A DNA stretch of 64,000 nucleotides from Frigidibacter sp. RF13 (GCF_026626305.1 NZ_JAPNUE010000009.1:1-64000), one strand, 5' to 3'; shown: positions 1 through 9,143, numbered from the stretch's first letter. A program made the numbers and translations. The notes: generated by a model from the letters alone, not told the origin.

Positions 1-78
1 CCCGTTCCCGTTCCCGTTCCCGTTCCCGTTCCCGTTCCCGTTCCCGTTCCCGTTCCCGTTCCCGTTCCCGTTCCCGTC
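1..78. repeat. Hexanucleotide tandem repeat (CCCGTT)12 plus one variant unit
   Basis: Twelve perfect CCCGTT units fill bases 1-72, followed by one CCCGTC unit. The array may continue outside the window. Read on the minus strand in the frame of the surrounding ORF it encodes alternating Gly-Asn. Because the unit is six bases, gain or loss of copies lengthens or shortens the protein without breaking the frame. Confidence 0.95.
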
Positions 79-1281
79 GCTCGGCACGCCGGTCGAAGGA
101 TAGTGTGGTGCCGGCGCCGACACGTCCACGTGCGCAGCGGGATCGCCCGGGGCGAAGGGACCATCGGTCTTATCGATCCCCCAGGCATTGCCCTGACCAT
201 TGTTCTGGCCTAGCCCATGGTCTGGCCCTCCTCGGTCTGGCCCTCCTCGGTCCGGCCCGCCATCGCCATGCCGACCGCGGTCCCGCGCCCCGTGGTCCCG
301 GTCGCTGCGGTGTTCATCTGCGCCATCCCTTTCGGTCCGGTCCTGAATCCCGCCGTCGTGGGTATCCGGTTGGTCGCGCTCATCCTCGTCATCCCGGCGA
401 TCCTCATCACCCGGCGGACCAAGCGTCTCATCCTCGTCGCTATCGCCCTCATGATCATGATCGGAGCCCGACGGGCCGATGCCCGTCACTGCATCAGGGT
501 CGTGCGCGGCCTCTTGCGATATCTCGCTCTCCAGGTTGACGGCGTCGTCCGGAGGATCTCTGGCCGTGATGCCTGGTATCGGCCGACCCGGGTCGATTGA
601 TTGGGGGTCGGTGGCCTCGGCCTCGGCTCCGCCGGTCGGCAGCCCAGCGTCACCGCTTTCGCCCGCCAACGGATCGTCCGAGGCGCTGCCGGGCCCGATG
701 TCAACTGCCGCCCCCGCCTCCGCACCAGCCTCGGTCGTCTCGGATGTGGCGTCGACGAGCGGATCATGGTCCAGGGGCTCCTCCTCCGACGTCTCCGGGG
801 CATCTGACGCCAGATCGGGAAAGTCATCGGTCCAGGCGAACCAATCGTTCGCAGCGCTGTCCGCGATCTCGCCATCCTGCCCGGATGTGTCAGGATCATC
901 CGCTTCGGTTTCGCCTGTGCCTGCTTCGCTCAGGAAGCCGCTTTCCGCTTCCGGCTCCAGATAGCTTTCCTCCTGAGGTGCTTCGCCGCTGCCAAACCAG
1001 TCCACAGGTGCCGGGCTGTCACTGTCCGGCCCTTCGTCCGGCTCACCACGATCGCTGACCAAATCGGGCCGCATCTGGGGCGGGTGATAGCTGGCGTGAT
1101 CGCCCTGCTGCGCGTCGCTCTCGCCAGGCGCTTCTTCGTCCGGCCAATCGCCCTGGGCTTCACCCGCGCTGCCCAAGGCTTCGTCGGCCTCGTCGGGACC
1201 TGTGTCTTCGTTGTCGTCGTCACCCGAAAAGGCATCGAGCACCGAAACGGCAAGAACGAGGCCAAGGAGTCCGGTCATCAT
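1..1281 (-). CDS. Acidic exported-type protein, 3' part cut off (probable RTX-family relative)
   Basis: The minus-strand frame from the tandem ATG codons at 1281/1278 stays open to the window edge, giving at least 427 codons. The N-terminus is a short hydrophobic stretch (MMTGLLGLVLAVSVLDAF) followed by a long Asp/Glu/Gly/Pro-rich region with no recognisable fold. A GGPDR-type repeat lies near bases 221-258 and a (Gly-Asn)n tract at the edge. The layout, a hydrophobic start then an acidic run after a Leu-Asp pair, resembles the start of the neighbouring RTX protein 35 bases upstream on the same strand. The two look like paralogues or co-secreted partners. RTX repeats, if present, would lie beyond the window. 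No catalytic function can be read. The start is preceded by a GAGGAAAGG stretch. Confidence 0.72.
   Translation of the reverse strand, partial: MMTGLLGLVLAVSVLDAFSGDDDNEDTGPDEADEALGSAGEAQGDWPDEEAPGESDAQQGDHASYHPPQMRPDLVSDRGEPDEGPDSDSPAPVDWFGSGEAPQEESYLEPEAESGFLSEAGTGETEADDPDTSGQDGEIADSAANDWFAWTDDFPDLASDAPETSEEEPLDHDPLVDATSETTEAGAEAGAAVDIGPGSASDDPLAGESGDAGLPTGGAEAEATDPQSIDPGRPIPGITARDPPDDAVNLESEISQEAAHDPDAVTGIGPSGSDHDHEGDSDEDETLGPPGDEDRRDDEDERDQPDTHDGGIQDRTERDGADEHRSDRDHGARDRGRHGDGGPDRGGPDRGGPDHGLGQNNGQGNAWGIDKTDGPFAPGDPAAHVDVSAPAPHYPSTGVPSDGNGNGNGNGNGNGNGNGNGNGNGNG
221..258. repeat. 15-bp tandem repeat, two perfect copies plus a partial one
   Basis: TCTGGCCCTCCTCGG occurs at 221-235 and 236-250 and begins again with one change at 251. 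On the minus strand, in the frame of the acidic protein, it encodes a repeated Gly-Gly-Pro-Asp-Arg unit. It is in frame, so it only changes protein length. Confidence 0.85.
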
Positions 1282-1316
1282 GAGCACAGGTTTGTCCTTT
1301 CCTCTGACGTGCCAGG

Positions 1317-2384
1317 TTACGCGGCCTGCGCAGGCAGAAGCTGGATGTCCGAAACCGCGAGATCGGGGCTTGCAAGCACCCGCGCGACCAGGACGCCGTC
1401 GAGAAACAGGTTCATGTCGCCCTCGCCCTGGCCGTCATCTGCCGGCGCGAGTGAAAGAGAGGGCTCGGGATGTGCCGTCGTGTCATAGACGACCACGATC
1501 TGGTCCTCTGTCGCATCATAGTCGCCGATGGTGGCGGCCTCGTGTGCCTCGTTCAGCCACTGGCTGAGGACGAAACTGTCATGGCCCTCGCCGCCGTCCA
1601 GCCAGTCGCCCTCGCCAGCCACCAGCGTATCGTCACCCGCGCCGCCGTTCAGGAAGTCGCGCGTCACCTCGCCTTCGGGGTCACGGTCGGACAGGACATC
1701 ATTGCCGCCGCCGCCCATGAGCACATCGGTGCCCGCGCCGCCGTCAAGCGTATCTGCTCCGTCATGGCCTTCAAGCGTGTCACCGCCAGCGCCACCAGAA
1801 AGGTTGTCGTTACCCGCGCCGCCCAGAAGCGAATCCGCGCCAGCGCCTCCATCGAGCACGTCATCGCCCATCTGACCGGCGAGGAGGTCATCGCCATCGC
1901 CGCCGGACAGGCTGTCATTGTCGTCGCCCCCCGAGAGCCCATCGTCACCCGCTCCGCCATCGAGCGTATCGTCGCCCGCCATGCCATGCAGGTCGTCATC
2001 GCCGTCCTCGCCTTCGATCAGATCGTCACCCCCATTGCCGCCGATCTGATCGTCACCCGCGCCGCCATCCATCGTGTCGCCGCCATCAGTTCCCACGAGA
2101 ATGTCGGGCAGAGCGGTGCCGGAAATGACCTCGCCGTCCAGCGTGGGATCGCCCCTGCCGGTGAAGTCACTGTCGGGATGGCGTCGCAGCTCCTCGGTCG
2201 GGCCGCCGTCTGTCGCGTCGCCAGGCTCGCCCGCTTCTGGCAATGTCACTTCGTGAGAGGCGCCCGCCTCGCCAAGATGAGGGTCTGCGTCGGCTTCTGT
2301 CTCGTCGATCCCGCCGAACACCGATACAACGTCAAGGGCCGCGATCGCTGCCATCAGACCCATAAATCCCGCGAGCATGAGCAT
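1317..2384 (-). CDS. RTX-type calcium-binding repeat protein
   Basis: This is a 355-residue acidic protein. After a hydrophobic N-terminus ([20 protein letters not shown]) and an acidic linker of about 70 residues, residues near 93-250 carry many glycine/aspartate nonapeptides of the GGxGxDxLx type, for example [15 protein letters not shown] units. In RTX proteins these form a calcium-binding parallel beta-roll, and such proteins usually leave the cell through a type I secretion system. The C-terminal roughly 100 residues lack the repeat and could hold the secretion signal. The ATG at 2384 was chosen because AGGGGG lies 5-6 bases upstream; the frame is open further upstream without a good start. 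No enzymatic domain was seen, so it may be structural or adhesive. No type I secretion genes lie in the window. Confidence 0.85.
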   Translation of the reverse strand: MLMLAGFMGLMAAIAALDVVSVFGGIDETEADADPHLGEAGASHEVTLPEAGEPGDATDGGPTEELRRHPDSDFTGRGDPTLDGEVISGTALPDILVGTDGGDTMDGGAGDDQIGGNGGDDLIEGEDGDDDLHGMAGDDTLDGGAGDDGLSGGDDNDSLSGGDGDDLLAGQMGDDVLDGGAGADSLLGGAGNDNLSGGAGGDTLEGHDGADTLDGGAGTDVLMGGGGNDVLSDRDPEGEVTRDFLNGGAGDDTLVAGEGDWLDGGEGHDSFVLSQWLNEAHEAATIGDYDATEDQIVVVYDTTAHPEPSLSLAPADDGQGEGDMNLFLDGVLVARVLASPDLAVSDIQLLPAQAA

Positions 2385-2670
2385 TGGTGCCCCCTGATCC
2401 CGGCGCCGGAACCCCTTCCGTGCGCACCCCGGGACCCAGAGGACGACAAATTGCTTAAGAGCGTGGAAACGGGGGCGGGAGCATGAACAATTCGAGCTAT
2501 TATCCGCGGACACGGCGGGTTCGTGCCGCATTCGCGACCTATTCGCACAGCGATGGGCGGCCCTCGAGCAAAGCCATCGGCCGGGGGCGCCGTGCTCGCG
2601 CCCCAGCGGAAACCATGGCTTGTGCTTCGCCCGCGCATGCGCGATCACCGCGGAGCGGGAGGAAACAGAC

Positions 2671-3561
2671 ATGCGGGCACGGGCGACGGCGATCGGTTTC
2701 GGTGCGATCCTTCTGTGGTCGCTTCTGGCGCTCTTCACCGTCGGTACGGTGCCGGTGCCGCCTTTCCTGCTGAACGCGCTGACCTTTTCCATAGGGGGGC
2801 TCGTCGGGCTGATCTGGATCGGGCTCAGCGGTGGGTTTGGCCAGCTCGGGCACGTGCAGCCGAAAACCTATCTTCTCGGCGCAACTGGTCTCTTTGGCTA
2901 TCATTTCCTTTATTTCTCGGCGCTGCGTCTGGCTCCTCCGGCCGAGGCCGGGCTGATCTGCTATCTCTGGCCGCTATTCATCGTGCTCTTCTCGGGCCTT
3001 TTGCCCGGTGAGCGGCTGACGCCGCTGCATGTGGCGGGTGCGGCCGTGGCCTTCGCGGGGACCGCCTGGCTGCTGCTCGGCAAGGGTGGTGGATTTGACG
3101 GCAGCTGGCTCGGCTTCCTTCTCGCCTTCCTGGCGGCGCTGACCTGGGCCTCGTATTCGCTCCTGTCGCGCCGGATGGGCGAGGTGCCGACGGCTGCCGT
3201 CGCTGTCTTCTGCCTGATTACGGCGGCGCTGTCCGTGCCTTTTCATGTCGCGCTGGAAACGACGGCCTGGCCCGTCGGCCTGCGCGGTTGGCTGTGCGTC
3301 ATCGCCCTTGGCCTTGGGCCTGTGGGGCTGGCCTTCTATGTTTGGGATGTGGGGGTCAAACGCGGCGATATCCAGATGCTGGGAACCGCCTCCTATGCGG
3401 CGCCGCTTCTGTCGACGCTCACACTCATCGCCTCGGGCGTCGCAGAACCAACCGCCCGCATCGGCGTTGCCGCCATGTGCATCACCGCCGGTGCGGGTCT
3501 GGCCGCCTGGGCCAGCTCCCGCGCCCGGCCGGTGGAAATCAGGCCCGGCTCAACCGACTGA
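2671..3561 (+). CDS. DMT-superfamily (EamA/YddG-like) exporter
   Basis: A 296-residue integral membrane protein with about ten hydrophobic helices in two repeated EamA halves (roughly residues 5-130 and 145-285). The opening region ([13 protein letters not shown]) resembles the aromatic amino-acid exporter YddG and related drug/metabolite transporters. It probably exports a small metabolite or amino acid across the inner membrane; the substrate cannot be read. The ATG at 2671 follows GGGAGGAAACAG and matches the usual family start; upstream in-frame codons would add a non-membrane tail. Its 3' end overlaps the convergent DUF465 gene by 23 bases. Confidence 0.85.
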   Translation: MRARATAIGFGAILLWSLLALFTVGTVPVPPFLLNALTFSIGGLVGLIWIGLSGGFGQLGHVQPKTYLLGATGLFGYHFLYFSALRLAPPAEAGLICYLWPLFIVLFSGLLPGERLTPLHVAGAAVAFAGTAWLLLGKGGGFDGSWLGFLLAFLAALTWASYSLLSRRMGEVPTAAVAVFCLITAALSVPFHVALETTAWPVGLRGWLCVIALGLGPVGLAFYVWDVGVKRGDIQMLGTASYAAPLLSTLTLIASGVAEPTARIGVAAMCITAGAGLAAWASSRARPVEIRPGSTD

Positions 3562-3706
3562 TTTCTTCCTTCAGCTTCAATTTCTGTTTTTTCAGATCGG
3601 CGATCGTCAGATCGTCGACGCTCAGGCTGCGCTGGGCTTCCTCGACAGCTTCGGACAGATGCTGGTGCTTTTTGTGAAGCTCCTGCAAATGAGCGTTCAT
3701 CGACAT
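3539..3706 (-). CDS. Small coiled-coil DUF465 (YdcH-family) protein
   Basis: A 55-residue protein starting MSMNAHLQELHKKHQHLSEA and ending in a Lys/Leu/Glu-rich helix. The HLxELxxKHxxL start, the central acidic turn and the Lys-rich second helix are the signature of DUF465/YdcH, small helical-hairpin proteins of unknown role common in Proteobacteria. A perfect Shine-Dalgarno (GAGGAG, 5 bases before ATG) supports translation. It is convergent with and overlaps the exporter gene, so the two transcripts share their 3' ends. Confidence 0.88.
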   Translation of the reverse strand: MSMNAHLQELHKKHQHLSEAVEEAQRSLSVDDLTIADLKKQKLKLKEEISRLSRA

Positions 3707-3825
3707 CGTCAACTCCTCTGCTGTGGATCTCTGGGATCAGTCGAGCATATTCCCCGAGTCGTGTCACGCGCGAAGGTGACGCAGTGTGAAGAGATTATGA
3801 CAACCGGCGGGCGATGGCCGTTCGG

Positions 3826-4602
3826 TCAGTCGAAACCGGGAAGGGCGGCGCCATCGCGCAGGACGGCGCGGGCCTCGGGCGTGAAATCGTCGCCATCCGC
3901 CAGATGCGCCGCGCCTGCGTGCAGGATGAAGGGAGACAGGAGCCGAAGAGGCGCCTTTCCGGTCTTGCGGGCCCGCACGATCACCCGGCTCGCCGGACGC
4001 CCGGCGCGCGGCACCAGCGGCAGGATCGAGACCGATCCGGCGCGGCCTTCGAGGCCGGTCAGAATGTCGGCCAGCCGTTCGGACAGATGGATCATCGTCA
4101 GCCAGCCGCCGGGCCTGAGCCGTCTGAGGCCCGCGTCGATCCAGGCCGACAACGGCGCCTCCTCACGGAAGGCGATCTCGCGGCCCGGGTTCTGGGCGCC
4201 GGTGCCGTCACCGGCACGGAAGAAGGGCGGATTGGCGATCACCTGATCGAAGCTCAGGGCGCGCAGGTCAGGAGGCGGCCGCGTCAGATCGCCGGTGATC
4301 ACCTCAAGCGGAAGTCCGTTCTGCCTCGCATTCCGGTCCGCCAAGGCGGCATAGTCCGCCTGACGCTCGATCCCGGTCGCGCGCACCTCCGGGACACGGG
4401 ACAGAAGGCACAGGCTCGCCACCCCGACGCCGCAGCCAAGCTCCAGAACGCTGTCGCCCGGCTGCACCGGGGCGGCGGCGGCAAGAAAAACCGGGTCGGT
4501 CGCGGCACGATAGCCGTCCTTCGGCTGAAGGATGGAAAGCCGCCCGCCGAGGAAGCCGTCCGACGTCGTCTTTGCTTCAGCCATCGCGTTCGGGGATGTC
4601 AT
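3826..4602 (-). CDS. TrmN6-like SAM-dependent methyltransferase (tRNA1(Val) A37-N6 type)
   Basis: A 258-residue class I methyltransferase. The SAM motif VLELGCGVG lies near residues 52-60 and the N6-adenine-type catalytic motif NPPF at 124-127, as in TrmN6/YfiC enzymes that methylate adenine 37 of tRNA1(Val). The N-terminal block with GGRLSILQPKDGYRAATD is typical of this family. The tRNA substrate is inferred from family resemblance only. The gene overlaps the upstream DUF2007 gene by 26 bases, or by 8 if translation starts at the second Met (4584), suggesting coupling. Confidence 0.82.
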   Translation of the reverse strand: MTSPNAMAEAKTTSDGFLGGRLSILQPKDGYRAATDPVFLAAAAPVQPGDSVLELGCGVGVASLCLLSRVPEVRATGIERQADYAALADRNARQNGLPLEVITGDLTRPPPDLRALSFDQVIANPPFFRAGDGTGAQNPGREIAFREEAPLSAWIDAGLRRLRPGGWLTMIHLSERLADILTGLEGRAGSVSILPLVPRAGRPASRVIVRARKTGKAPLRLLSPFILHAGAAHLADGDDFTPEARAVLRDGAALPGFD

Positions 4603-4795
4603 GGTCGCGCAGCAGCGCCTGCGCGATGAAATAGTCGCGGTCGGCCACCATCAGCCTGCGCGGCAAAATGCCCAAGCCGCCTTCAAGGACGCTCATGTGG
4701 ACGTCCCATTCAAAGGCCGCTATACCCTCCCCATCCAGTAGGGCGGTTGCGAAGGCGATCCGGGTCGGGTCGGTGGTGCGCAAAAGCTCTTTCAT
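4577..4795 (-). CDS. DUF2007-domain small protein
   Basis: A 72-residue protein beginning MKELLRTTDPTRIAFATALL, with a central HMSVLEGGLGILPRRLMV block. This matches DUF2007 proteins, small PII-like or ferredoxin-fold proteins described as putative signal transducers. The conserved order with a TrmN6-like gene and overlap of the stop with that gene's start point to one transcript. It diverges from the polyprenyl synthase gene with 63 bases between starts, which must hold both promoters. No function is assigned. Confidence 0.85.
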   Translation of the reverse strand: MKELLRTTDPTRIAFATALLDGEGIAAFEWDVHMSVLEGGLGILPRRLMVADRDYFIAQALLRDHDIPERDG

Positions 4796-4858
4796 ATGCC
4801 AAGACTTAACGCGCTTTGCGGAAATGTCACGGCACGACCGGAACGGCCTGGGACGAAG

Positions 4859-5860
4859 ATGAGCTTGGACGACGCCTCGACAAAACCGCATGACCGGCTG
4901 GGAGCCTATCTCGCCCGGGATATGGAGGCGGTGAATGTCCTGATCCGCACGCGGATGGCGTCGGAACATGCCCCCCGCATCCCCGAAGTGACGGCGCATC
5001 TTGTTGAAGCAGGCGGCAAGCGCCTCAGGCCCATGCTGACGCTCGCGGCGGCGCGCATGATGGGCTACCAAGGCCCCTATCACGTGCATCTCGCGGCGAC
5101 GGTCGAATTCATCCATACCGCGACGCTTCTGCATGACGATGTGGTCGATGAAAGCCGCCAGCGGCGGGGCAGGCCGACCGCGAACCTTCTGTGGGATAAC
5201 AAATCCTCGGTGCTGGTTGGCGATTATCTTTTCTCGCGCTCGTTCCAGCTGATGGTGGAAACCGGCTCGCTGCGGGTTCTCGACATTCTGGCAAATGCCT
5301 CGGCGACGATTGCCGAGGGCGAGGTGCTGCAGCTGACAGCGGCGCAGGATCTTCGCACTGACGAACGGATCTATCTGCAGGTGGTGCGCGGCAAGACAGC
5401 GGCGCTGTTCTCGGCCGCGACCGAGGTGGGCGGCGTGATCGCCGGGGCGTCGGACGATCAGGTGTCCGCGCTCTTCACCTATGGCGATGCGCTGGGCGTG
5501 GCCTTCCAGATGGTCGATGACCTTCTGGATTACGGCGGGGCGGCGGCTGTCATCGGCAAGAATGTCGGCGACGATTTCCGCGAACGGAAGCTGACACTGC
5601 CGGTGATCCGCGCGGTTGCCCATGCCAATGCGGCCGAGCGTGCCTTCTGGGAACGGGTGATCGAGAAGGGCGACCAGCGCGAGGGCGATCTGGAAGAGGC
5701 CATGCGGCTTCTGGCCCGCCATGGTGCGCTGGAGGCGACGCGGGCCGAGGCGCTCGCATGGTCGGCCAAGGCGCGGGACGCGCTGACCCGTCTGCCGCAG
5801 CACGAGCTGAACGACATGCTGGCCGATCTTGCCGATTATGTCGTGGCGCGGGTACGCTGA
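4859..5860 (+). CDS. ispB: Long-chain polyprenyl diphosphate synthase (octaprenyl/decaprenyl type)
   Basis: A 333-residue trans-isoprenyl diphosphate synthase that condenses isopentenyl diphosphate units to make the ubiquinone side chain. The GGKRLRP motif is near residue 52, the first Asp-rich motif DDVVD at 93-97 and the second DDLLD at 220-224. The small residues just before the first Asp motif (Ala-Thr) fit a long product; alphaproteobacteria usually make the C50 chain, so decaprenyl is likely but not proven. The ATG at 4859 was taken as start because the preceding 21 codons are not family-like. A palindromic intergenic repeat follows the gene. Confidence 0.9.
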   Translation: MSLDDASTKPHDRLGAYLARDMEAVNVLIRTRMASEHAPRIPEVTAHLVEAGGKRLRPMLTLAAARMMGYQGPYHVHLAATVEFIHTATLLHDDVVDESRQRRGRPTANLLWDNKSSVLVGDYLFSRSFQLMVETGSLRVLDILANASATIAEGEVLQLTAAQDLRTDERIYLQVVRGKTAALFSAATEVGGVIAGASDDQVSALFTYGDALGVAFQMVDDLLDYGGAAAVIGKNVGDDFRERKLTLPVIRAVAHANAAERAFWERVIEKGDQREGDLEEAMRLLARHGALEATRAEALAWSAKARDALTRLPQHELNDMLADLADYVVARVR

Positions 5861-5899
5861 GCCCGGGTAGCGAAGCGGGCCGCTCTTCGGCCCTTTCAG

Positions 5900-5946
5900 G
5901 CCTCATCGCTTGTCAGCGAAGAGCCCCAGAAAGGGGGCGATGAGCG
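5900..5946. repeat. Intergenic palindromic repeat, family A copy 1
   Basis: CTCATCGC at 5902-5909 is the exact reverse complement of GCGATGAG at 5937-5944. The interior GCGAAGAGCCCC is shared with the copy near 9953. It lies between the convergent ispB and leuB genes and could act as a bidirectional terminator or a REP-like element. Confidence 0.6.
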
Positions 5947-5960
5947 GCTTCCTTAACGGG

Positions 5961-7067
5961 TCAGAGACTGGCGTTCAGAGCCGCGATGATCGCATCGCCC
6001 ATCTGGCTCGTCGACACCGGCTTGCCGCCTTCAGGGCCCATCAGGTCGGCGGTTCGGACGCCGTCGGCCAGGACCTTCTCGACCGCCTTTTCAACCCTCG
6101 TTGCCTCATCGCCCATGTCGAACGAATAGCGCAGCGCCATCGCGAACGACAGGACGCAGGCGATCGGATTGGCCTTGCCTTGTCCCGCGATATCGGGGGC
6201 GGAGCCGTGGACCGGCTCGTAGAGCGCCTTCGGTCGGCCATTGGCCATCGGTGCGCCGAGCGAGGCCGAGGGCAGCATGCCGAGCGATCCGGTCAGCATC
6301 GCGGCCGCGTCCGACAGAAGGTCGCCGAACAGGTTGTCGGTGACGATCACGTCGAACTGCTTGGGCCAGCGGCAAAGCTGCATCGCGCCCGCGTCGGCGT
6401 ACATGTGCGAAAGCTCGACGTCGGGATATTCCTTGTCGTGCACTTCCTGCACGACCTCGCGCCACAGGATGCCACTTTCCATCACATTGGCCTTCTCCAT
6501 CGAGCAGACCTTGTTGCCGCGACGGCGCGCGAGTTCGAAAGCCGACCGCGCCACGCGGGCGATCTCGCTTTCGGTATAGCGCTGGGTGTTGATGCCCACC
6601 CGCTCATTGCCTTCGGTGAAGATGCCGCGCGGCTCGCCAAAATAGACGCCCGAGGTCAGTTCGCGGACGATGACGATATCGAGGCCCGCGACGACCTCTT
6701 TCTTCAGGGACGAGAAATCGGCGAGCGCATCGAAGCACTGCGCGGGGCGGAGGTTCGAATAGAGATCCATTTCCTTGCGCAGGCGCAGGAGGCCACGCTC
6801 GGGCTTCACCGAGAAATCGAGCTTGTCGTATTTCGGCCCGCCAACCGCGCCAAGAAGCACCGCATCAACCGCCTGAGCCCTGGCCATCGTATCGTCATGC
6901 AAGGGCGTGCCGTACTTGTCATAGGCGCAGCCGCCGACAAGGTCTTCGGAAACGTCGAACGTCACGCCGCGCTTCTCGCCGAACCAGCCGATGATCTTCT
7001 TCACCTCGGCCATGACTTCCGGGCCGATGCCGTCACCGGCGAGGATGAGGAGGGAAGGGTTGGCCAC
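5961..7067 (-). CDS. leuB: 3-isopropylmalate dehydrogenase
   Basis: A 368-residue NAD-dependent beta-decarboxylating dehydrogenase for the third step of leucine synthesis, converting 3-isopropylmalate to 2-oxoisocaproate. Family landmarks are [12 protein letters not shown] at the start, the GAVGGPKYD segment near residue 75, the LRPAQ arginine loop, the [11 protein letters not shown]g/substrate block and the [17 protein letters not shown]-binding loop. Translation begins at a GTG (7067) with GGAG about 8 bases upstream. It is the last gene of a minus-strand run that starts with leuC, separated from leuD by three other genes. Confidence 0.96.
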   Translation of the reverse strand: MANPSLLILAGDGIGPEVMAEVKKIIGWFGEKRGVTFDVSEDLVGGCAYDKYGTPLHDDTMARAQAVDAVLLGAVGGPKYDKLDFSVKPERGLLRLRKEMDLYSNLRPAQCFDALADFSSLKKEVVAGLDIVIVRELTSGVYFGEPRGIFTEGNERVGINTQRYTESEIARVARSAFELARRRGNKVCSMEKANVMESGILWREVVQEVHDKEYPDVELSHMYADAGAMQLCRWPKQFDVIVTDNLFGDLLSDAAAMLTGSLGMLPSASLGAPMANGRPKALYEPVHGSAPDIAGQGKANPIACVLSFAMALRYSFDMGDEATRVEKAVEKVLADGVRTADLMGPEGGKPVSTSQMGDAIIAALNASL

Positions 7068-7133
7068 GGGCGATCTCCTGTGAAAACGGGTGCGAGAAGC
7101 GCCTAGCCAAAGGGGGACGCGGGGTCAAGCCGG

Positions 7134-8183
7134 TCAGGGAAGATCGATATCGACCCACACGAGTCTGTGGGGCGAGGCAGCGGCGACAGTTGCGGCGAAC
7201 GGGTCGTCCGGCGCGGGCCAGATGACGCCCGAACCGGTAAGGACCAGATCGGCGGAGGGCAGGACATAGTCCACCCTCAGATTGTCGCCGACATTGGGGT
7301 TCGCAGCCCAGTCTGCCGTGTCCAGCGCCGGATCGCCCGCCTTGTCTGGCAGGGCGGCGGTTGCACCGCCTAGGCTTGCCGGGCGCGGATCGATAAGGCG
7401 CGGATCGGACAGAAGCGCCCGGATCGCCGTCCGGTCGCCCGCGCCATCTTCGGGGTCGGTGTTGGCATTGCCGAGAAGGACGAAGGGCCCTTCTGGTGGA
7501 GCCCAGGGCAGTTTGCCGTCGAGATAGAGCGGCCAGAAGGTCGCCTCGTCGTGATTGCGGGCGCGGTTCATCGCCTCGGGGGCAAAGACCGGCGGGCCTG
7601 CATGCCAGGCGAGAAGGTGAAGCGCGTTGCCGTTTGGTAAGGCGACAGGCACATCCCACATGCCGTGGGCAGAGAGCCGCAGCACATCCTCGGCGCTCTC
7701 GGGCAGCCCTGCTTCGGCCATGCGATTGCCCGGCAGATCGCGCCATAGGAAGGGCGACAGGTCTCGGGTGCCATCATCGTCGATGGCAAGGCGCGACAGG
7801 ATCGCCATGCCGCCTTGCCCCCGAAAGCTGCCGAAACCTTGCGCGTCGCGCGGTCCGCTCACTGAACCGTCACCATCGAGATCGAATCCGGTCGGTTCAC
7901 CCGCGTTGGGTCGAAAGGCGAAGCTGTAAGGGTAGGGGTGACCTGCGGCCTCGAGCGATGTCTGAAGCGCGCGGAGCGCAACCAGATCGGCGTCCCAGTC
8001 GAGATCGGTGAGCAGGAGGATATCGGCATCTGCTGCGGCGATCACCGCAAGCGCCGCCCTGATCTGCGCGTCCTTGCCCGCTGCCAGATCGCGCGCAACA
8101 AGGCCCGGGCCATCGCGGCTGAGATCCGGATCCCAGGTGGCAACGCGCAGGGTTTCGGCCGCCGCCGGGGCGGCCAGTATCAA
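7134..8183 (-). CDS. Exported endonuclease/exonuclease/phosphatase-fold protein
   Basis: About 349 residues of an EEP-superfamily domain. The N-terminal RVATWD strand follows an Ala-rich export-type segment (ILAAPAAAE), and the C-terminal half has an LLGNANTDPEDGAGD metal-site block and a DYVLPS strand. This fold covers Mg-dependent nucleases and phosphodiesterases; the substrate is unknown. The start is uncertain: the only ATG in frame (8315) would overlap the upstream gene by 124 bases. TTG at 8183 leaves a very short signal peptide, and a CTG at 8195 overlapping the upstream stop is also possible. The sequence immediately upstream encodes IRRSRIPAGLSTAL, which looks like a signal-peptide n-region. 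It lies between the membrane-protein gene and leuB. Confidence 0.78.
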   Translation of the reverse strand: MILAAPAAAETLRVATWDPDLSRDGPGLVARDLAAGKDAQIRAALAVIAAADADILLLTDLDWDADLVALRALQTSLEAAGHPYPYSFAFRPNAGEPTGFDLDGDGSVSGPRDAQGFGSFRGQGGMAILSRLAIDDDGTRDLSPFLWRDLPGNRMAEAGLPESAEDVLRLSAHGMWDVPVALPNGNALHLLAWHAGPPVFAPEAMNRARNHDEATFWPLYLDGKLPWAPPEGPFVLLGNANTDPEDGAGDRTAIRALLSDPRLIDPRPASLGGATAALPDKAGDPALDTADWAANPNVGDNLRVDYVLPSADLVLTGSGVIWPAPDDPFAATVAAASPHRLVWVDIDLP

Positions 8184-8191
8184 GGCAGTGC

Positions 8192-9028
8192 TCAGGCCAG
8201 CTGGTATTCGGCTTCGGCGGATTGACCCTGCATGCGGCGCTTGGTTGCGATCATCCGGGCGATGCGGCCCATGGCGATGCCGCGCATGAAAAGGCTGGCG
8301 GGAAGGAAGGCCCATGCGGTCATCGTCCAGATCAGGGTATGCGGGCTTTCAAGCGTGACGGGCGAGAAGGAAAGCGACGCGATCTTCAGCGTTGCTGGGA
8401 TAATGAACGGCAGAAGCACGCCGAAGGCAATGTTGAACCGCGAATCGCGGGTCAGCCGGTCCACCACATCACCGCCCGCCGTCGGATCGAATGTGGGAAG
8501 GTTGATCCAGACGTTGAACGTGCCCATGCGGCTCGGCCAGCCGAGAAGCCAGAGAACCGCGATGAAGACGACAAGCGTCAGGAGCGAGATGAGGTAGGAC
8601 AAGCCCGCCGCCGTGCGGACAAGCGCGATATGGTTCGGATCCATGTCGTTCGGCAGCATCAGCACCACAAGACGCACTGGGCTGTAGGGCACGTCGATCA
8701 GAAGGCCGATCTGGGTGCCGATCGCGGTCAGGAACTCGGTCATCGTGGTGGGCTGGGTCTGGCCGCGCACGATGGCGGCGAGCAGCATCACAGTCGCCAG
8801 AAGTGACAGATAGCGGATGCGGTTAAAGGGGGGCGCGTCGCGAAACTCCACCAGACCCGGATAGGTCGAGGCATATTCGAAGAAGGTGAGGGCGGCGGCG
8901 AAAAGCGAAACGAGGGCGACAATCTGGGTCGTATCGGTGTTGACGCCCGGCAACATGAGCGACGGCGTGGCGAGGAGCACCATCACCAGAAGCCCGCGCA
9001 CGAAAGCGCCTGTGATCTGCGAAAACAC
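8192..9028 (-). CDS. Multi-pass membrane protein of unknown function in the leu operon
   Basis: A 278-residue protein with about six hydrophobic segments, for example FVRGLLVMVLLATPSLML near the start, IRYLSLLATVMLLAAIV, LISLLTLVVFIAVLWLLG and FGVLLPFIIPATLKIASL. The C-terminus is basic (GRIARMIATKRRMQ) and probably cytoplasmic. It begins at GTG 9028, only four bases after the stop of a 36-codon ORF, which suggests translational coupling. I do not recognise the family. Its position between leuD and leuB suggests co-transcription with leucine genes, which does not by itself give a role. Confidence 0.8.
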   Translation of the reverse strand: MFSQITGAFVRGLLVMVLLATPSLMLPGVNTDTTQIVALVSLFAAALTFFEYASTYPGLVEFRDAPPFNRIRYLSLLATVMLLAAIVRGQTQPTTMTEFLTAIGTQIGLLIDVPYSPVRLVVLMLPNDMDPNHIALVRTAAGLSYLISLLTLVVFIAVLWLLGWPSRMGTFNVWINLPTFDPTAGGDVVDRLTRDSRFNIAFGVLLPFIIPATLKIASLSFSPVTLESPHTLIWTMTAWAFLPASLFMRGIAMGRIARMIATKRRMQGQSAEAEYQLA

Positions 9029-9032
9029 TGCC

Positions 9033-9143
9033 TTACGCCCTCACACCCGTCGGGCTCAGCGCATTGCTCCGGCCCGAACCGCTGGCCTGTCCGCCAATTG
9101 TGGCAGCACGCCTTATTCTTGCCACACTTTTGCCCATATTCAT
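9033..9143 (-). CDS. Small basic protein, 36 residues, upstream of and likely coupled to the membrane protein
   Basis: The ORF reads MNMGKSVARIRRAATIGGQA and continues to a TAA at 9033-9035. A very strong purine tract (CCAGGGGGGC) directly precedes ATG-AAT-ATG; the second ATG has the better spacing. The product is basic and Ser/Gly/Ala-rich with no hydrophobic helix. The stop lies four bases before the GTG of the membrane-protein gene. It could be a real small protein or a leader ORF that sets translation of the next gene; I do not recognise it. Confidence 0.5.
   Translation of the reverse strand: MNMGKSVARIRRAATIGGQASGSGRSNALSPTGVRA

Noticed and set aside
1..78. Hexanucleotide array considered as a phase-variation switch
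   Set aside because: A six-base unit keeps the reading frame, so copy changes cannot turn the gene off; length variation is the most it could do.
2471..2670. Plus-strand ORF upstream of the EamA exporter as an N-terminal extension
   Set aside because: The family-like sequence and ribosome site begin at 2671; the upstream codons are Arg/Ala-rich with no homology features.
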